Assembly (NCBI GenBank): GCA_005765155.1
Contig: VCCP01000006.1
Location: 3,050,501 to 3,114,500 of the forward strand
Length of the DNA stretch: 64,000 bases
Direction: 5' to 3'
Source of the DNA: Zelopaecilomyces penicillatus
Lineage: Eukaryota; Ascomycota; Sordariomycetes; Hypocreales; Pseudodiploosporaceae
A model generated the notes under the pieces. The model saw only the letters and a program-made list of their open reading frames with translations. It was not told the origin of the DNA and ran no database searches. This document shows, piece after piece, positions 12,003-25,500 of this stretch; position 1 is the first letter of the stretch, and each line of letters opens with the position of its first letter. The position numbers were made by a program, and so were the translations under genes.

Positions 12003-14749
12003 TCTTAAAGCCGCTCAGTCCTTCTCCGGAACCCTCCTAGCCAAATATTAGTGTGTATGTGTAGGCAAGTTAGTAACTCGACGCCAAGTGGACAGGGTCA
12101 TGGAATTAGATACCATCCCGTGGCGTGAAGCTTGCTCTAAGCTCCAAGCCTCAGCCCTCCCAAGCAACTTGTCCACCATCCAAACTCTCGTCTCTCCCGC
12201 CCCGACTACCGCCCTGGCGCTTATGGCGTTCAGCCCCGTGCTGCTCTGTGCTCTGTGCTAACTGCTAGCTGCCTGCTTGTGTTGCCTTTTGTCTTGGGTA
12301 ATGCCGGCCTGCCATGTGAGAGACGGTTGCGCGCTGTCTCAACCATCCTGGGTTGTGTTGGTTGTTGTCGCCTCTTCCCATGTGCGCATTCATACCCTGC
12401 CCTGCGCACACTCAACGTTTGTACACGTTAATACCCGGCCCCAAGGCAATCTTACACGTGTTGCCGAATGTACAATACCCAGGCTCGCACAATGTCTCGA
12501 TCGTCATCTGTCGCTCATCACGCATTTCCGCCTTTTCAGGGCTTGTGTCAGGGTACCCAGACTTTCAGCCCCTCTCCCGTTTGCACCAGGCCCTGAAAAC
12601 CCACGTTCCCATGCGACGAAAACGGCTCTTCCGCATTTCTAGGGCCATGGATTCTGCACGCTTCTTGATTATCTGCATTCGTACTTTTGTTTGCACTTTA
12701 CAGCCAGCCCTCCATCTTTCTTTCCAAGACCGCAGACACGGCTGAGTGATGGCTGCATTCCGTCCCAATTAGCGCCGCCCGACCTGTCAAGTTTTGTATG
12801 AACCTGAATGCAACCACGGTGATGACAACGAACTTAAGCTACTTGTTAGCTCTGTTTATAAGCTTGTTGGTCACCCAGTCACTCAGTGATAGGGTCATAA
12901 TCACTCTGCTGTTGCCTTTTTCTTTCTTTTTGTCCTTGTGCCACCCAGCTCAGTTAGTGGATACGCGGAGAGAAAGCAATTTTTTTCTTTTTCCCCCCAA
13001 AACCGTTTTCCAAACGGGTTGCAGTCTTACTCGAGGGTTGTCTGCCAAGCATCTAACGCTGTGTTTTGTCTGAGAGGACAGCACCAGCAAACACCATGCT
13101 GACTAGGACACTTAAGAAAAAAGAAAACAAAAAGGCGATGGCGCTGACAGAGGCGGCACTTAATAACTAAAAAGAAAAAAAGAAAGGTAATGGAAACAAA
13201 TCACACCTAAACATCAATGAGTCTGCGTGAGCTATCATTTTTTTTTACATGCCAACGAGTCATCCATACACGCTCAAGGCCAAGGTTCTCTTTAACCACA
13301 CTGACGATGGATGCCGGCACTTGCCGTAAGCCTTGTTTCATAGTATTGTAATGTTACCCACCGACTTGAAGTTATAAATGTTGACTCCTGAGCATTCTGG
13401 TCCCATCTCCAAACCCACTGGGGCGAAAAGCCGGGGGCCAGCACAAACAAAAAGAAATCAAGGCAATCGTGCATGCGTGCACCACTTAGTAGTTCAGCTC
13501 ACGTTTTCTTGTTCTCGTTTTGCTTCGTCCGGGAATAAAACCAGCCCCGGCTCAGAAGAAGTGGACGAACACCCATTGTTCCCCCCCTTTCTTCGTAATA
13601 TGTATTAAGAGTTCACAGATCACATATTACATCGGGGTTGTATCGTGCAGCTAAACACGCGTGCAGCCTTCTTACTCTCTCTATTGAACTCCTTGGTTGG
13701 TGGTTTCGATATTGCCCGTCTGTGGCCTACAGTAGTGCGCTTTCGTCGCTGGCCAGTGCCAGCAGCCCTTTTAATGCAACACTCACATGCGCCAGACAAG
13801 GCACCGTGCATGGCGACAGCCGCTTTTGTTTCGGACCCTGATCGTGGTCCCCATGGCTCAGCCAGGTTAGGAAGGGCACAGATGTCCAGCTGGTAATGGC
13901 CGAATATAGTACACTAGAATTGAATTCTGCATGGGATGAAAATGTATGCGAAAAAAAGATAAGAGAAAATAAAAACTATTGCTCCCGGATCGACCAAGTG
14001 CCGAAGTTTCCACACTCCTCGCTGATTGTTATGCGCTGGCTAGCCTCGAAACTTGTAAGTTAATACCCGCAAAAAACAAGATGCATACCAGGCAAAAAGA
14101 AAGAAACGGGGAAAGCAAACAAAGGCACGGGATTCCCTCTGTCGTGGGAAGAGCATTCCAGCTCAGTCCAATCGGGACAGGAGCTGCAGTGATGTGGCTT
14201 GACGCTGTAAACCGGCAGTGGATGTTTGGTGACAGCTAACTAAGTTAGATCCCAAAAGCTTCAATGCATCATGCAACCCCCCCTGCGTCCGATTTAGTGA
14301 CAAAGCTAATCCTTGGGAGCAATCTAGCAGTGAGAAATGGGTAAAACTTTTACCCAAAAGGAATGCGGACGAAGTGAAACAATGCGGTACATCGAGGATC
14401 GGTTGGTGATGTAGCCAAACTACAACAGGCACCACCAGAAGACTCACTTGGTAAGAAGCTACCTTCTCTACCGAACTAACTGACTGGCTTTCCTAGTGGT
14501 AGTCAGGTTTCATCTCCGCTCCAGCGCAAACATCGCCACGGGCCGTATCTCGTACTACTCGCACTTTCCCATGGTGCCCGCGCGGGGCGTGTTCTTGTGT
14601 CTCGAAGCCTCAACAAAGACTGTCCCAAGGCCACTGGCGCCCACGTTCAGCTCTGACTCAGTGAGTTAATAGAAACACGTGTGACTGACTTCCTTAGGTG
14701 AAGGTCGGGAGAAGGAACCGCAATCCCGGTGGTAATGTTACACCTAGAC

Positions 14750-14767
14750 CACACACACACACACACA
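14750..14767. repeat. (CA)9 microsatellite
   Basis: Nine perfect CA units in noncoding DNA. Confidence 0.95.
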
Positions 14768-17032
14768 ACGTGGTGTCTCCTCGTACGTGCGAATACATGC
14801 ATGCGTGTGTACACTCTGCCGTGTGTGGTTGAGAAAACCACGTTTAAAACGTTGTCCAAGTCTCTCGACAAAAGGAGAAATTGAGAAAACTCCGTGGCAG
14901 AAAGAAAAAGTAAAGATGTCTAGCTGTTGCTGCGCTTCTACAGAGCGATACCACCTAACGCATGCAAGTTGGTCGTATCTGCCCTGTGGGTTCGTCCCGC
15001 CGGTATCCGCTGGCGCTATAAAGACGACTATAACACAGTGCCTAGACCAGCGAGTAGCATGCATGTTGCCCAATACATGACAAGCATTGTATTAACCATT
15101 ACGTCGTCGTGAGGTGATGCGCATCGTCGTCACTCCCAAGCCTGGAGTCGTTTTTGCAGGCCTCGTCAATTCAGCGCAGCCATACCACACCGAGCACATG
15201 CCGCGAGTATAAAACGGCAATGTGCGGGGAGGCCAGAAGTCAATCCCATGTGTGAATACCCAGACACCAGACCATACGGTTTGACGGCCCGCTGGATTGG
15301 AGTTGGCTTCGGGTCAAAAAAAAAACTGTTTGCGCTAACAAGTGCCTTAGTTAGCTCAGTTGGTGCTAAAAGTAAACTATCTCGGTTGCGATCAGATGCG
15401 CTGCACCAGTCAGTAGTCTAGTCTTGACGGTTCAGAGCGTCACGCTCTTTAGCATGAGCTGTCGGGCAATGCATCCGCGCCAACCGGCATTCCACTTATG
15501 GTATTGGCAGTCCGTCCGTATGCATACCCGAGCAAGTGGCAGGGTAAGGGTCACCTCAGGACCAAGTGCAGACAGAGAAGGGCAGACAGAAAAGTCGCGA
15601 TCTGCATATCATGTTCCGCCGATGCGCGTCCCATCATTTGATCACATCAATCTACGTAGTAGAGAAACAAGGCCGCAAGGAAACAACAAAACAAAACAAA
15701 GAAAAATCTTCTTCACGATTCAAGCCCACTCCGAGGGGTCAACGCTCGAATAAGGCCAGGGTTAAACTGATATCGCTGGGTTAGTTAGTCTCTGAGCGAA
15801 AGCCGGATGGGGTGGATATTGATGCTCAACTGTGGGGAGGGCCACCACCGTTTCGGGATCTGAGCTCTATTTTCCCTCTCGGTCTTATCAGCCAAATCAG
15901 CCTTCCGCCAGGCGCCGCATTGACAAGACGACATCTCCTCGTAATATGCCATCCACCCGCAGACGCCAGAACGGAGCGGCACACAAGTCACAACACAGAG
16001 TGATTCCTAGGCCAGTCCATGTAGCCCCCCCTGTAACGCCCTGTAACCCCTGGTTGGACCTCTCAGCCTCTGTCTTCAGGTGACATTCATTCTCCTCCAG
16101 GCGGTTGGTTCGCCGCGACCGTCCACACCATTGCGTCCACATCCTGCTTCTTCTTTTGATTAGGTATCATCATCATCTTGGCCTTTTTCGTTTCCTCAGC
16201 CACGCAGCGCCTTGCGAGTTCGCTTCGAAAAAGCAACACAGAAGCTTTGCAGGCTCAGCACACTGCAACCACAGCACAGCGGAGTACTAGACGTGATGAC
16301 GTCCAATTGGAGCGACTTGGGAGGTTTCGTGTTATGCATTTTCCCATCCTTCGAGTACAACTGTACCATCTTTTGAGGGGCGTGCAATAGCGAGCAGCAA
16401 CCCATCTAAGCAGAGCTCGTAACGCTACTGCTTCTGTACTTGTTCATACTGTAGGAGAGACTGATCAAGTGAGTATTGACGTTGACCGGCGACCCTGTCT
16501 TGTTAGTACGCAGTATAATCTTTCGAACGCCCCCCTCCCCGCCCCCCTTCCTCCACCTGGACCCTAGCTTGTATTTCCTTTTTTCACCCTTTGAGAAAGC
16601 TCGCCGCTCGAAAGCCCTCAACCCCCTAGTCAAAACCACCGCACTGGGATCGACGCGAGGCCTTGATGGCGCTTCTGGGGAGACAGCATCGGGCAGGGTT
16701 GGCTTGCCTTCTGTCCTACACCCTCACTCAGTAGCTTCAACCACTCCTATCGACCCCGTCCCCCCACAACTATTTATGACCTGCTCCCCACCTCATAATT
16801 CTATGGTTTCGACCTCATCAGCTCCATCGGTAGTTTTTCAAGCCAACCAACAAGCAGGCAACAGTTGCATCCTGGCCCGCCTGGAGGCATAATACATTCC
16901 TTTCTCTTACCTCCTCATATAGCCAGCCTCATAGCGAGTGTCTCTGTTCATCTCCATTCATACTTATCGGCAACTTGTACGCGACAACTCACTTCTTCTT
17001 ATCATCGGCGATCCGCAGTACTTGCCGCCACA

Positions 17033-18897
17033 ATGGCTTCCGAGACGGGCACAGAGTCTGACTTCAAGCCCGAAGTCCGCTTCGGCAATGCTCTGAGTAT
17101 ATTTTATGTCGTGTTGTCCATTGTGTGGACCATGATTCTTGTTGGTGGCATGGCATTCCTCTGGATCCGGCGTGAAATGCCTATTTTGAGAATCCGAGGT
17201 CTTCCCTTGTCTTTTGTTGCCATAACCTTCCTCCACTTGTACTGGCTCGCCGTTCAGATCGCCTACATCTATGGCCCGTTGTTCCCCGAAGTTGCCGAGT
17301 ACTGGATCATGGGTATCTGGTTGCCCTTTGGCGTCGCCCTTTTCCATGCCTCAAACAGTCGATTCCTTTATGTCGCCGCCGCGCAAAAGAAGTTTGTCAA
17401 TAGGGAATCCAATGTTTCACTCCGCAGTCCTCCCCGCGGGGATCTCATTGCTCGATGGCGCCGGTTGAATTACGCCCACAAGACCATGTACTTCATCGGT
17501 GTAGGCATGGCACTTCATGTAAGAATATTCTCCGTTAAAGGATAAATAACAAGGCGTAAATGTCGTTAACAAAACATCAGTTTGTTATTACTCTTGTCAT
17601 GTTTCTCGTTTCCCGAAAGTTTCATCCTTCTTTCGGTGTTGCTGGCACTGAGCTCGAGGGCGACTACTTCGCGCACAAGGCTGCTCAGGGACGTGGCTGG
17701 GAATGGTATGTGCTAATAACTTTCAACCCTACCTTGATCAGTGTACTGACATGAGTATGCCGGACACAGGTGGCCTTCGGTTTTCTGGCAGATGTTCTGG
17801 GCCTGGGTTATCGCCCCTGTTATTCTGTGGCAAGCACGTGGGCTTCGTGACACCCAAGGATGGAGACTACAAACTATTGCTTGCTGCATCTCCAAGTAGG
17901 TATCCCCATCCCCAATCTTGTTTAATACCATCTAATCTGAGAACTCAGCTTGCACGCGGCGCCGATGTGGCTTGTCGCTCTCTATGTTCCTGCCATGGGC
18001 AAAGTCAATAACGTCTGGATTCCACCCCAATGGTATGTGAAAGTTGTTTCGGATCAAGCTAGACATGACTCAATGCTGACAACAACCTTCAGGATTGCGA
18101 TTTCCATCATGTTGCTCGAAATATTTACCGTCTTTATTCCGGTCGTCGAAGTTTGCAGGCACCGAACCCTGACGCAGGAGACACTCGACTCCATTGCTCG
18201 ATGGGAGTCTCGGCAGAAAACCTTTGCAGGTGGCAATAAGTCTCTGAACTCTGAATCAACTGCATCCACTTGGACGATGGGACGCATGAATAGGGCCTCG
18301 TCGATTCACACAAGCTCTGGTGGCAGCATCTTGACCATGGATGCTCTCGAACACACTCTGTCCAAGAACCCTGAACCACTTCAAGAGTTTTCAGCCCTGA
18401 AAGACTTCTCTGGAGAGAACATTGCGTTCCTGACCAAGGTAAAGGAATGGAGGTCCACTTGGTTCCCCGTCACCAAGGAGAGTGAGAAGGATAGTTTCAC
18501 CAAGGAAATTCCCCGTGAATGCTTTGAGAGCGCTCTTCGCATTTACATTGAGTTTATCAGCGCTTCCCAGGCCGAATTTCAGATCAACCTCTCCTCACCC
18601 GACTTCAAAAGTCTCCAAGCCATATTCGAAACTGCTGCACGCATCATCTGCGGTGACGAGCTTGCCACTCTCGATCCCGCTACTCCTTTCAACGACGACC
18701 CGCACCGATCTGACTCCGATAGCACGACCGAGATGGTCCGCTACTGGGGTGACATCCCTGCCACATTTGGCGAGCATGTCTTTGATGATGCTGAAATGAG
18801 CATCAAATACCTTGTTCTAACGAATACGTGGCCGAAGTTCATCAAAGCGAGACGATCTTTCGATTCCTCATCAGCTAGCCTCGAGGCTGGTCGATGA
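17033..18897 (+). CDS. GprK-like seven-helix receptor with RGS domain
   Basis: Five exons (17033-17518, 17581-17705, 17770-17895, 17949-18032, 18093-18897) encode 541 residues. The introns are 62, 64, 53 and 60 nt with GTAAGA/GTATGT/GTAGGT-type donors, GTTAAC-like branch sites and CAG acceptors, and all junctions keep frame. The frame is open upstream to 16865 but has no ATG there, so 17033 is the start. Seven hydrophobic segments lie at about 20-45, 55-80, 88-112, 150-172, 207-228, 236-260 and 273-296. A cytosolic tail follows, with an RGS domain at about 356-465 (from DALEHTL, through FLTKVKEWRS and ALRIYIEF, to the ETAARIICG helix) and about 75 further residues. Fungal proteins of this layout (Aspergillus GprK class, Magnaporthe Rgs7) couple a membrane sensor to GTPase acceleration of G-alpha subunits. 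Ligand and target G-alpha are unknown. The gene is intact and isolated by large gaps. Confidence 0.9.
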
Positions 18898-21800
18898 AAA
18901 AAATACAGACACTACCAAGCTTTGTGCTCCAGGTTGTAATATTTCTTTCATTTGTGTGAACCACGGCGGATGGACATATTGGGTAGGACTTTTGACAAAA
19001 AAGGTTCTGTCGCAGTCCTTGATCGGACATGACCTTTTTGTTCTTTGTTCGGAGTACAAGTCCTTCTGGGTGAAGGATGATGGGTTGGGGTGGATTGGAG
19101 GTTTTTCTGGATGGCTTATTTTCTTTTCGAGTATTTATATCAGATTCCCCTTTTTATTGTGCGATATAGCCATATAATTCTTTCCGACGAACCGCTCATG
19201 AGGAGCGATTGATGAAGGATAGGCGGTGGGTGATGGGTGACGATTCATGGTTCATGGGTCTTGGAGAACGGGTATGAGTGTGCTTTCCAATACCGTACTC
19301 TCATATTTAAAATAATAATTGAACACCATATTGGTTTGGAAGACGTATTGCCATTTTTCCAAGTGTCGTGGACGAACAAGAAATGAATTGAGAAGGTACT
19401 TTCGATCCTTCCAACGATCAAGTGTATGTCGACCTGACAGTTACAGGCCATGTAGGTCTGCGAGGCCCGTCTTCAGAGGCTATTTCATCGAGCCTCCCTG
19501 GCCCTATACTTTGGCTTTTGGCGAGGTCTACTGCGGCGTGATTGCTTTCAGCGTAGGACATGTGTTGATGCTTTGATTGTGCTCTGACTGGTATGCGATC
19601 GCAGAAACAGAATGCAAAGTGCCAGAAGAATTTCTTATGCGGAACCTGTGAATGATTTGTCGATGTTATCATTCACATGATGGAGCAAACCAGGAGCGTG
19701 GGTTTCGAATTTCATGAATGGGTGTAGTAACTATGCATGTATGTCAGTATGAGCTGTGAAATGATGACGAATTCGAACAAGTTCCTACCGCTGGGACTTA
19801 TGGCGTGGTAATTGAGGGAACAAGGCAATATCTCTATTCAACAGAGACATGTCGGTAATTTTTAGATACTTGAAGAGACCGTGGTCATTCGGCTGGGGTC
19901 CGCAACGTAGATAGTGTCATCTTTGTGGTGGTTGGAACATGACGAGGTAGAGAAGGCAGCTGACACTTAGCGCCCGCGAAATTTGGCATTCAGGTTGTAA
20001 ATGCGTGTCCGTGTATTCAAGCCGTCTGTTGGGCGATGGGCCAAGTGAGGGAGACCGTCGAGAAGACTACAACAGTTTGATGCTTTGTGAAGCTGAATGA
20101 TGCCTGTCGGAATGGAAGAAGGAGAAGAGAGCGAGTGTTGGACGCACGTTTGAGGAGATGACGGGAAAGAAAGGCAACGCGGTCCAAGAGAAGGAGCGAG
20201 TAGAGTGACTGCATCGTACCTGCATGTTGAAAGGAGAGGATAACGGGAAAGTGGGGTCGCGGTAGTGGGTGGGCGCATGGGTGCGAATTGAGATTCCTGG
20301 CTGTAGGCAAAATAGCCGGCAAGGGCACGGAGTAATTAATCACATCTGACAGTTGTAAGCATCCACCAGTGGCGCCTATACAAGTTGGTTAGTTGGATAA
20401 ACAACCAATTCATAATCAGGGGAGCCCGGGCTGGATGTTCGTTCAGCCTAGACGAGGCGCTTAGAATGGACCTCGTTTTAATGAATGGTCTTCTCCAAGG
20501 CACTGGGCACTTTTAATCATTTGTCTCCACTGTAAGCCGCACCAGATGCAGCCACTTCAGTTATCTGACAGCTGTAAAGTGAGGCTGCATGGGAAACATG
20601 GGGCTATGCTAGATAATGAGCCATTGAAGCTATCAGAAGGCTGTCACCTTTAGTAGCCTGCCGTGTTCTGGACGTAGCTACTGAGTTCACACTACTATAG
20701 CACTGCACAAGGAAAAGAGAGTTTGTGTCTCCAGATGAGTAAGTTCTGATGAAAAGTGGTCGAAGCCTTTATCCTATTCCAAAGATGGTGGCAAATTTTC
20801 TTTCTTTCTTTGATCATCAATCGGCAATGTTGAATTTGTGGTGGTTTTGTGAAGGTTAAGATGGGTAAGGAAAGACAAGACGCTGATGGCAGTGGCCTGT
20901 AATGGTATGGCATGGGAGATTCACTAATAGACATTCCATGAGAGATCGAGATTGTTAGTCAGTGGCTTTTCAATTTGTGCTCACATACTCTACCTCTCTC
21001 GTTCTGTTTTGTCGAGAGAAGCGATCTTCGTGGGATACCTCTATAACATAGCCCGGTCATGTTATTTCGTATTACCAGCCCTTCTCAAATCATTCGGCTA
21101 ATATTAAGTAGTAAGAAATCAGTAATTACCATTATAAATAAAACACCCTGATACAAGGTCAGTCGGCACGAGGGGGGGTTCTGTATCGACTGCTGCGTCA
21201 TGCAGTTCAAAACACTTAGAATAATTCATCTTGTCAGGTTAAACAACGGAGCGTTTTATCGTCTGTAATGATGACACAGTGAGTGTGACACAGAGAAACT
21301 AAAAGTGCTGGAATATTGTTTCAGCTAATGAGGACAGAGTGTCCTACATCAGACAACGTCAGATGGCTCGACACTGCCCGCTTGACAAGGCTTTATGAAT
21401 GCTTTTTAGCAAGATTATGTTTTTTATCTGAAGCTTCATGATATTCCTTGCGACTTCGCCATCAAAAGGGAGGCTAGTATCAGGTAGCATCTTTCCTATC
21501 AACCACACAACAACAAGTGACAAAGGGTTTGCCACCATACACGATCAGGACACGGGATTAGCAGAAGCAGCTCAACAACGAGCTCAAAGAGAAGGGGGTT
21601 GTTACTTGGCTGATATTGACGACGTAATCAGATTGGATGCCTCCTGTGGCTTACCTCTCGATATCGTAATAGATAACAACACCAAGGAGTTGTTGTTTAA
21701 AATGTGCCCGTCAAGACGGCCTCGAACCCGCCACCTAGCTGTGGATGAGGATCCAAGGCGGATGAGCACAATCGTACTGCGAGCCTCTCAAATGCCGCCC

Positions 21801-22144
21801 CAAAGTACCGGCAGTATGCTTTACTTGCGAAAGGAAGCTTTGCCAGCGGCACAGCAGACGCACATATCTCTCAAACAAACACGGCACGGCAGAACGCCAG
21901 CGATCCCCCAAGACCCGCGATAATCTCGCGATCAGCGTTGCCTGCATAAGACATCCTGCACATCCATACGCACATGCATAAAACAAAAACGCTATGATCT
22001 GAGCTATTGGCCCGGGTTGATGGTAGTTGGCCGATATCTGATGCCGGCGGAACTGAGAGACGGGATGGTAGTCTTGTTTATCTCGCAGGCCTTGTGAGTC
22101 TAGTTTTCGACATGGATGGGGCGGCGGTTTGGTACACATGCCAT

Positions 22145-22170
22145 CACTCACTCACTCACTCACTCACTCA
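22145..22170. repeat. (CACT)n microsatellite
   Basis: About 6.5 perfect CACT units. Confidence 0.95.
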
Positions 22171-22542
22171 TCTCGCAATACACAGAGTACCTGCTTTTTT
22201 TGTGTGGGAGGACCCTTGGCGCCGGACAGGCCGTGTGGGAGAGTCCGGGGCGAGTGACTGACTTGCTTTGATGTTTGCGGCAGAGAAGACTAGCCGCCGC
22301 TAGTGCGGACAGCGGGCCCGAGCTCCGGATCCGACCAGGCTGCCGGTAGGCGGCTGTTTGGAGTGAAGGAACTCGGCGATAAGATTCCTGGGCAACTTTG
22401 TGTTCCGCTTCTGCGGCTGGTGGGAGGTTAAGGGATGATATGATACGATGGCTTCAAGATGGGATTATTCCGCCACTGTCCTTTTCAGGAGAGCGCCACG
22501 AAATCCACTCTGGTGTATGAGGTTCTACTGGGGGCTGAATTG

Positions 22543-22554
22543 CCCCCCCCCCCC
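22543..22554. repeat. C12 homopolymer
   Basis: Twelve consecutive C in noncoding DNA. Confidence 0.95.
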
Positions 22555-25500
22555 GATTGGACTTTTCAGATTTATATTCCCAAAGTGGAAAATGTTCTTT
22601 GCCTAATGTGGCTTGTGTTCTGTGAAGACCACACCCCCTTTGCAATAAAGCCACACCCCAACCTCAATGTTTGTTTGCATTATGAAGGAAGTGCAAATTT
22701 GTAGAACACTCTTGTGATCTTCGGCCACGCCCTTACCATTCTTTTTTTTTCTCAGCCTGCGAGCTCCAGCCACCAATTCTGAGTTGCTCAAATGCGGTTG
22801 AAATGGCCCGGTTGGCCTTCTCGGCCAACCTACTTTGTGATAGCTTCACCGGCGGCAGCAATAGCTACCGCCCATACAGCCTATAATTTATTTTCATACT
22901 TCGTAGCAGGATCCAAAGTGAGGATACTTGATGCTGTCAGCAGTGACGTGGCTGTTGAGATAGCCAACAAGTGTAGACATGAAACTTTCTTGCGGCGTCT
23001 CTTGGTTTCATTCCTTCCCAGTTTTTACTTGCCGCGTGGTTTGTGTTTCAGTCGTCATGAGACTTGTGTGAACTATTGTGAGTTGGGCACAGACTTGAAG
23101 GAGATGAGCAAACCAGTTTTATGGGAAGCTTGTGGAACCAGTACTGTAGTATTAGGTAGCCGCATTGATGAAGCTAAAACAACATATCCACTTGAGCTGT
23201 GCATTAGTGGAAGGCATGCAACGGCTTGAGGGCTGAAGTATGACGCTTGCAATACGGCTACATGGGAAGATTACGACTCTGGTGGTAGGCATTCTAACGG
23301 TGCACATGATCTTGTAAACAACCTTGGGTATGCTAAGTTATGTGGGGGTGGATTACTCGATTGTGAGCCAAAAACTCAGGTTGTAAGACGTACAGTTGAA
23401 CTGGATATTGAGATAAGACTGATTCAAATGGACATTCTTTCATTTGTAACTTTGATCTTGAATAGCTGGATCTCTTTTACTTAAATCGAGATAATTCAGA
23501 TATGCCAATTTTCTCAATCAACCGTGTAGAATATAGGGTAGCAGACCCAAAGTTGCTGAGATCAGGGGTAACTTAGAGACAAACAAGGGATGTGGGGGTC
23601 GATTCTCTGAATACCGTGAGGCTCATGCACCAAATAGAGTCAATGGTTGTGAGAAACGGTTCATAAAACAATGCCATTTTTGTGTTCACTTGCAATGGCC
23701 AGGAAGGCCGCGGCTGTTTGCTAAGTGGGCTTTTTAGGCTGATAATGGCATCGGATCCGGATTATTGGCAGGTCGGCCGAAGACAAATTAATTGAGATCC
23801 ATGGCGGAAATAAGATAGCTTATCTTCCTAGTATTCAACTGTAATCACCGGTTGTCTGTGCATCCGGTATGTAAAATTAGTAATGCAAGATAGGGATGCG
23901 GTAAAACACATAGCTAGATGCACAATGATGATGGACAAACAGCCACATCTGGACAAATGCCCTCATGTTCCCGTCATGTATGGAGAATGGACTACGGAGT
24001 ACGGATAAGCCGTACCGGGCGATCTATATCCACGCCACACCAAGCCACACAGGAGAACCAAAAAGGAATAGAAATAGGAAAAAGGATTAAAAAAAAAGGA
24101 AACTAGCCCATCAAGGCGTGATTGACAAGCGACGGGCTATTAGCGCACATGTTGGCAGGTAAGGAGGCTAGTGAGATGAAGATGCAAGAGAAGGCGGTTG
24201 AAACAGAACGCCTGCCCTGATCACTGACGGCCGTTTCTACGACTAACTAGCTTGATGCTATGGCCCAAAGAGGGCAGTACTAGTAGATCACTAACCGTGT
24301 GTGCGATGCCGAACCTTTTTTTCGTTGGCACTAACAGTGCCACGCCGTCAAATGTTGTTGGACGGAGCATTTCGCTGTACCAGGCCACACTCATAAGCTG
24401 CTGATGTGAGCAATCTGTTCGTTCGTGCTTGTAAAGCTGAGCGTGGTATGGTTGGCAGATATCGTCCAATTATGGAATTGCGTTGGCTGGCCCAAACCCT
24501 GGCTGGCCTTGACCGTGGAACATGAGAGGGACGTCTGTCAGGCTTGACAAACCGATGAGGTACATACCTAGTTAGATAGTTGTAGGCGGGCCATGACTGC
24601 CGACAGCAGCGGGCAGCCTTGATAGCATTCATACTGGATAGGTAGGTAGGTAGCTTTGACAGGGGACTCGTACAGTGGTGTAGGTGCTGGAGCAGGGCCA
24701 CTATTACAGATTTCATGCCACTGATGTCGCCGAACCCCACTGGATCCTCTGCCGTCCCAAACGCCACCGCCACCGCCTCCCCCACTTCGTAAACGGTAAA
24801 GCGCCAGCTGTCTGGTACCGACCTGGTGGATCCATCGGTCACGAACCGGCGGAGGGGCTGCCGGGGATGGCTGGGCTGCTTATTGAGACCTGAATCCTTG
24901 AATTGTGCAATAATTAGCCTAGATGATCTCCCAACAGCTATTTACCATCGACGTTGTGAGTCGTTTTGTTACGGGAGTATTAGTAACTGGAGAGAGTCTT
25001 TATAGAGATCAACATCTTGAGGTTACGGTGGTGGATATACAGGAGGATTCAGGCTAATCACCAATACCGTCGATCCGGAACCGCAACGATGGATCCTTCA
25101 ATGATACATCGGTTACAAGATGCCGGCCAATTTATTTATCACAGCATTTTAGCCTAATTCCGCAACCAAACCAACTAAGCCTTGGGTAGGTAGGTAGCGC
25201 TAGCTAATATCTATTACCGGCATGATGGACCCATTAGTTACAACGCCCGCCGATGGCCAGAGTGCTTATCGTGGCCGCTTTTACTTAGCCTAATTACCAA
25301 GCAACTAACCTGCACAACACACGGCAACTTGTACCGTGCCTGTAATGATGTGAAAATTGCATTCAGGAACGATGGGGATGATGCCGGAGGACATCAATAT
25401 GCATATTTCTCCCCCCATCACTAGCGTCCATGTTGACTGCCCTTGGAGGTCTAATCCCCTTTTGCCTTTGCTCCGCCATTGGTTCTCTTGGTTGTGCGTA

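Larger units (their letters stand above)
6964..17032. other. 10-kb gene-poor region
   Basis: No frame here has an ATG, convincing length and protein-like composition. The longest frames (9.8-10.3 kb on both strands, 16.5-16.9 kb on +) mostly begin without ATG and mirror each other on opposite strands. Contents I can point to are a C11 run (8436-8446), two CA repeats (11985-12002, 14750-14767), a perfect 19-bp hairpin (8092-8110), an alternating TGCA/TACG tract (9522-9565), and a pyrimidine-rich region leading into the 7TM-RGS gene (16.5-17.03 kb). It could hold long untranslated regions or noncoding RNA. I see no transposon. Confidence 0.6.

Noticed and set aside
14985..15000. B-box-like GGGTTCGTCCC
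   Set aside because: No matching A box or cloverleaf lies upstream.
15342..15420. tRNA-like words (TTAGCTCAGTTGGTG) resembling an A box
   Set aside because: The D-stem does not close, the downstream candidate B box (GGTTGCGATC) departs from GGTTCRANNCC, and no acceptor stem forms.
16865..17032. Upstream extension of the 7TM-RGS frame
   Set aside because: It is open but has no ATG. 17033 is the first ATG in frame and precedes a normal N-terminus for the family.
24348..24842. Minus-strand frame of 164 codons
   Set aside because: It begins at GTG and has no recognisable domain, no splice support and low-complexity composition in parts.
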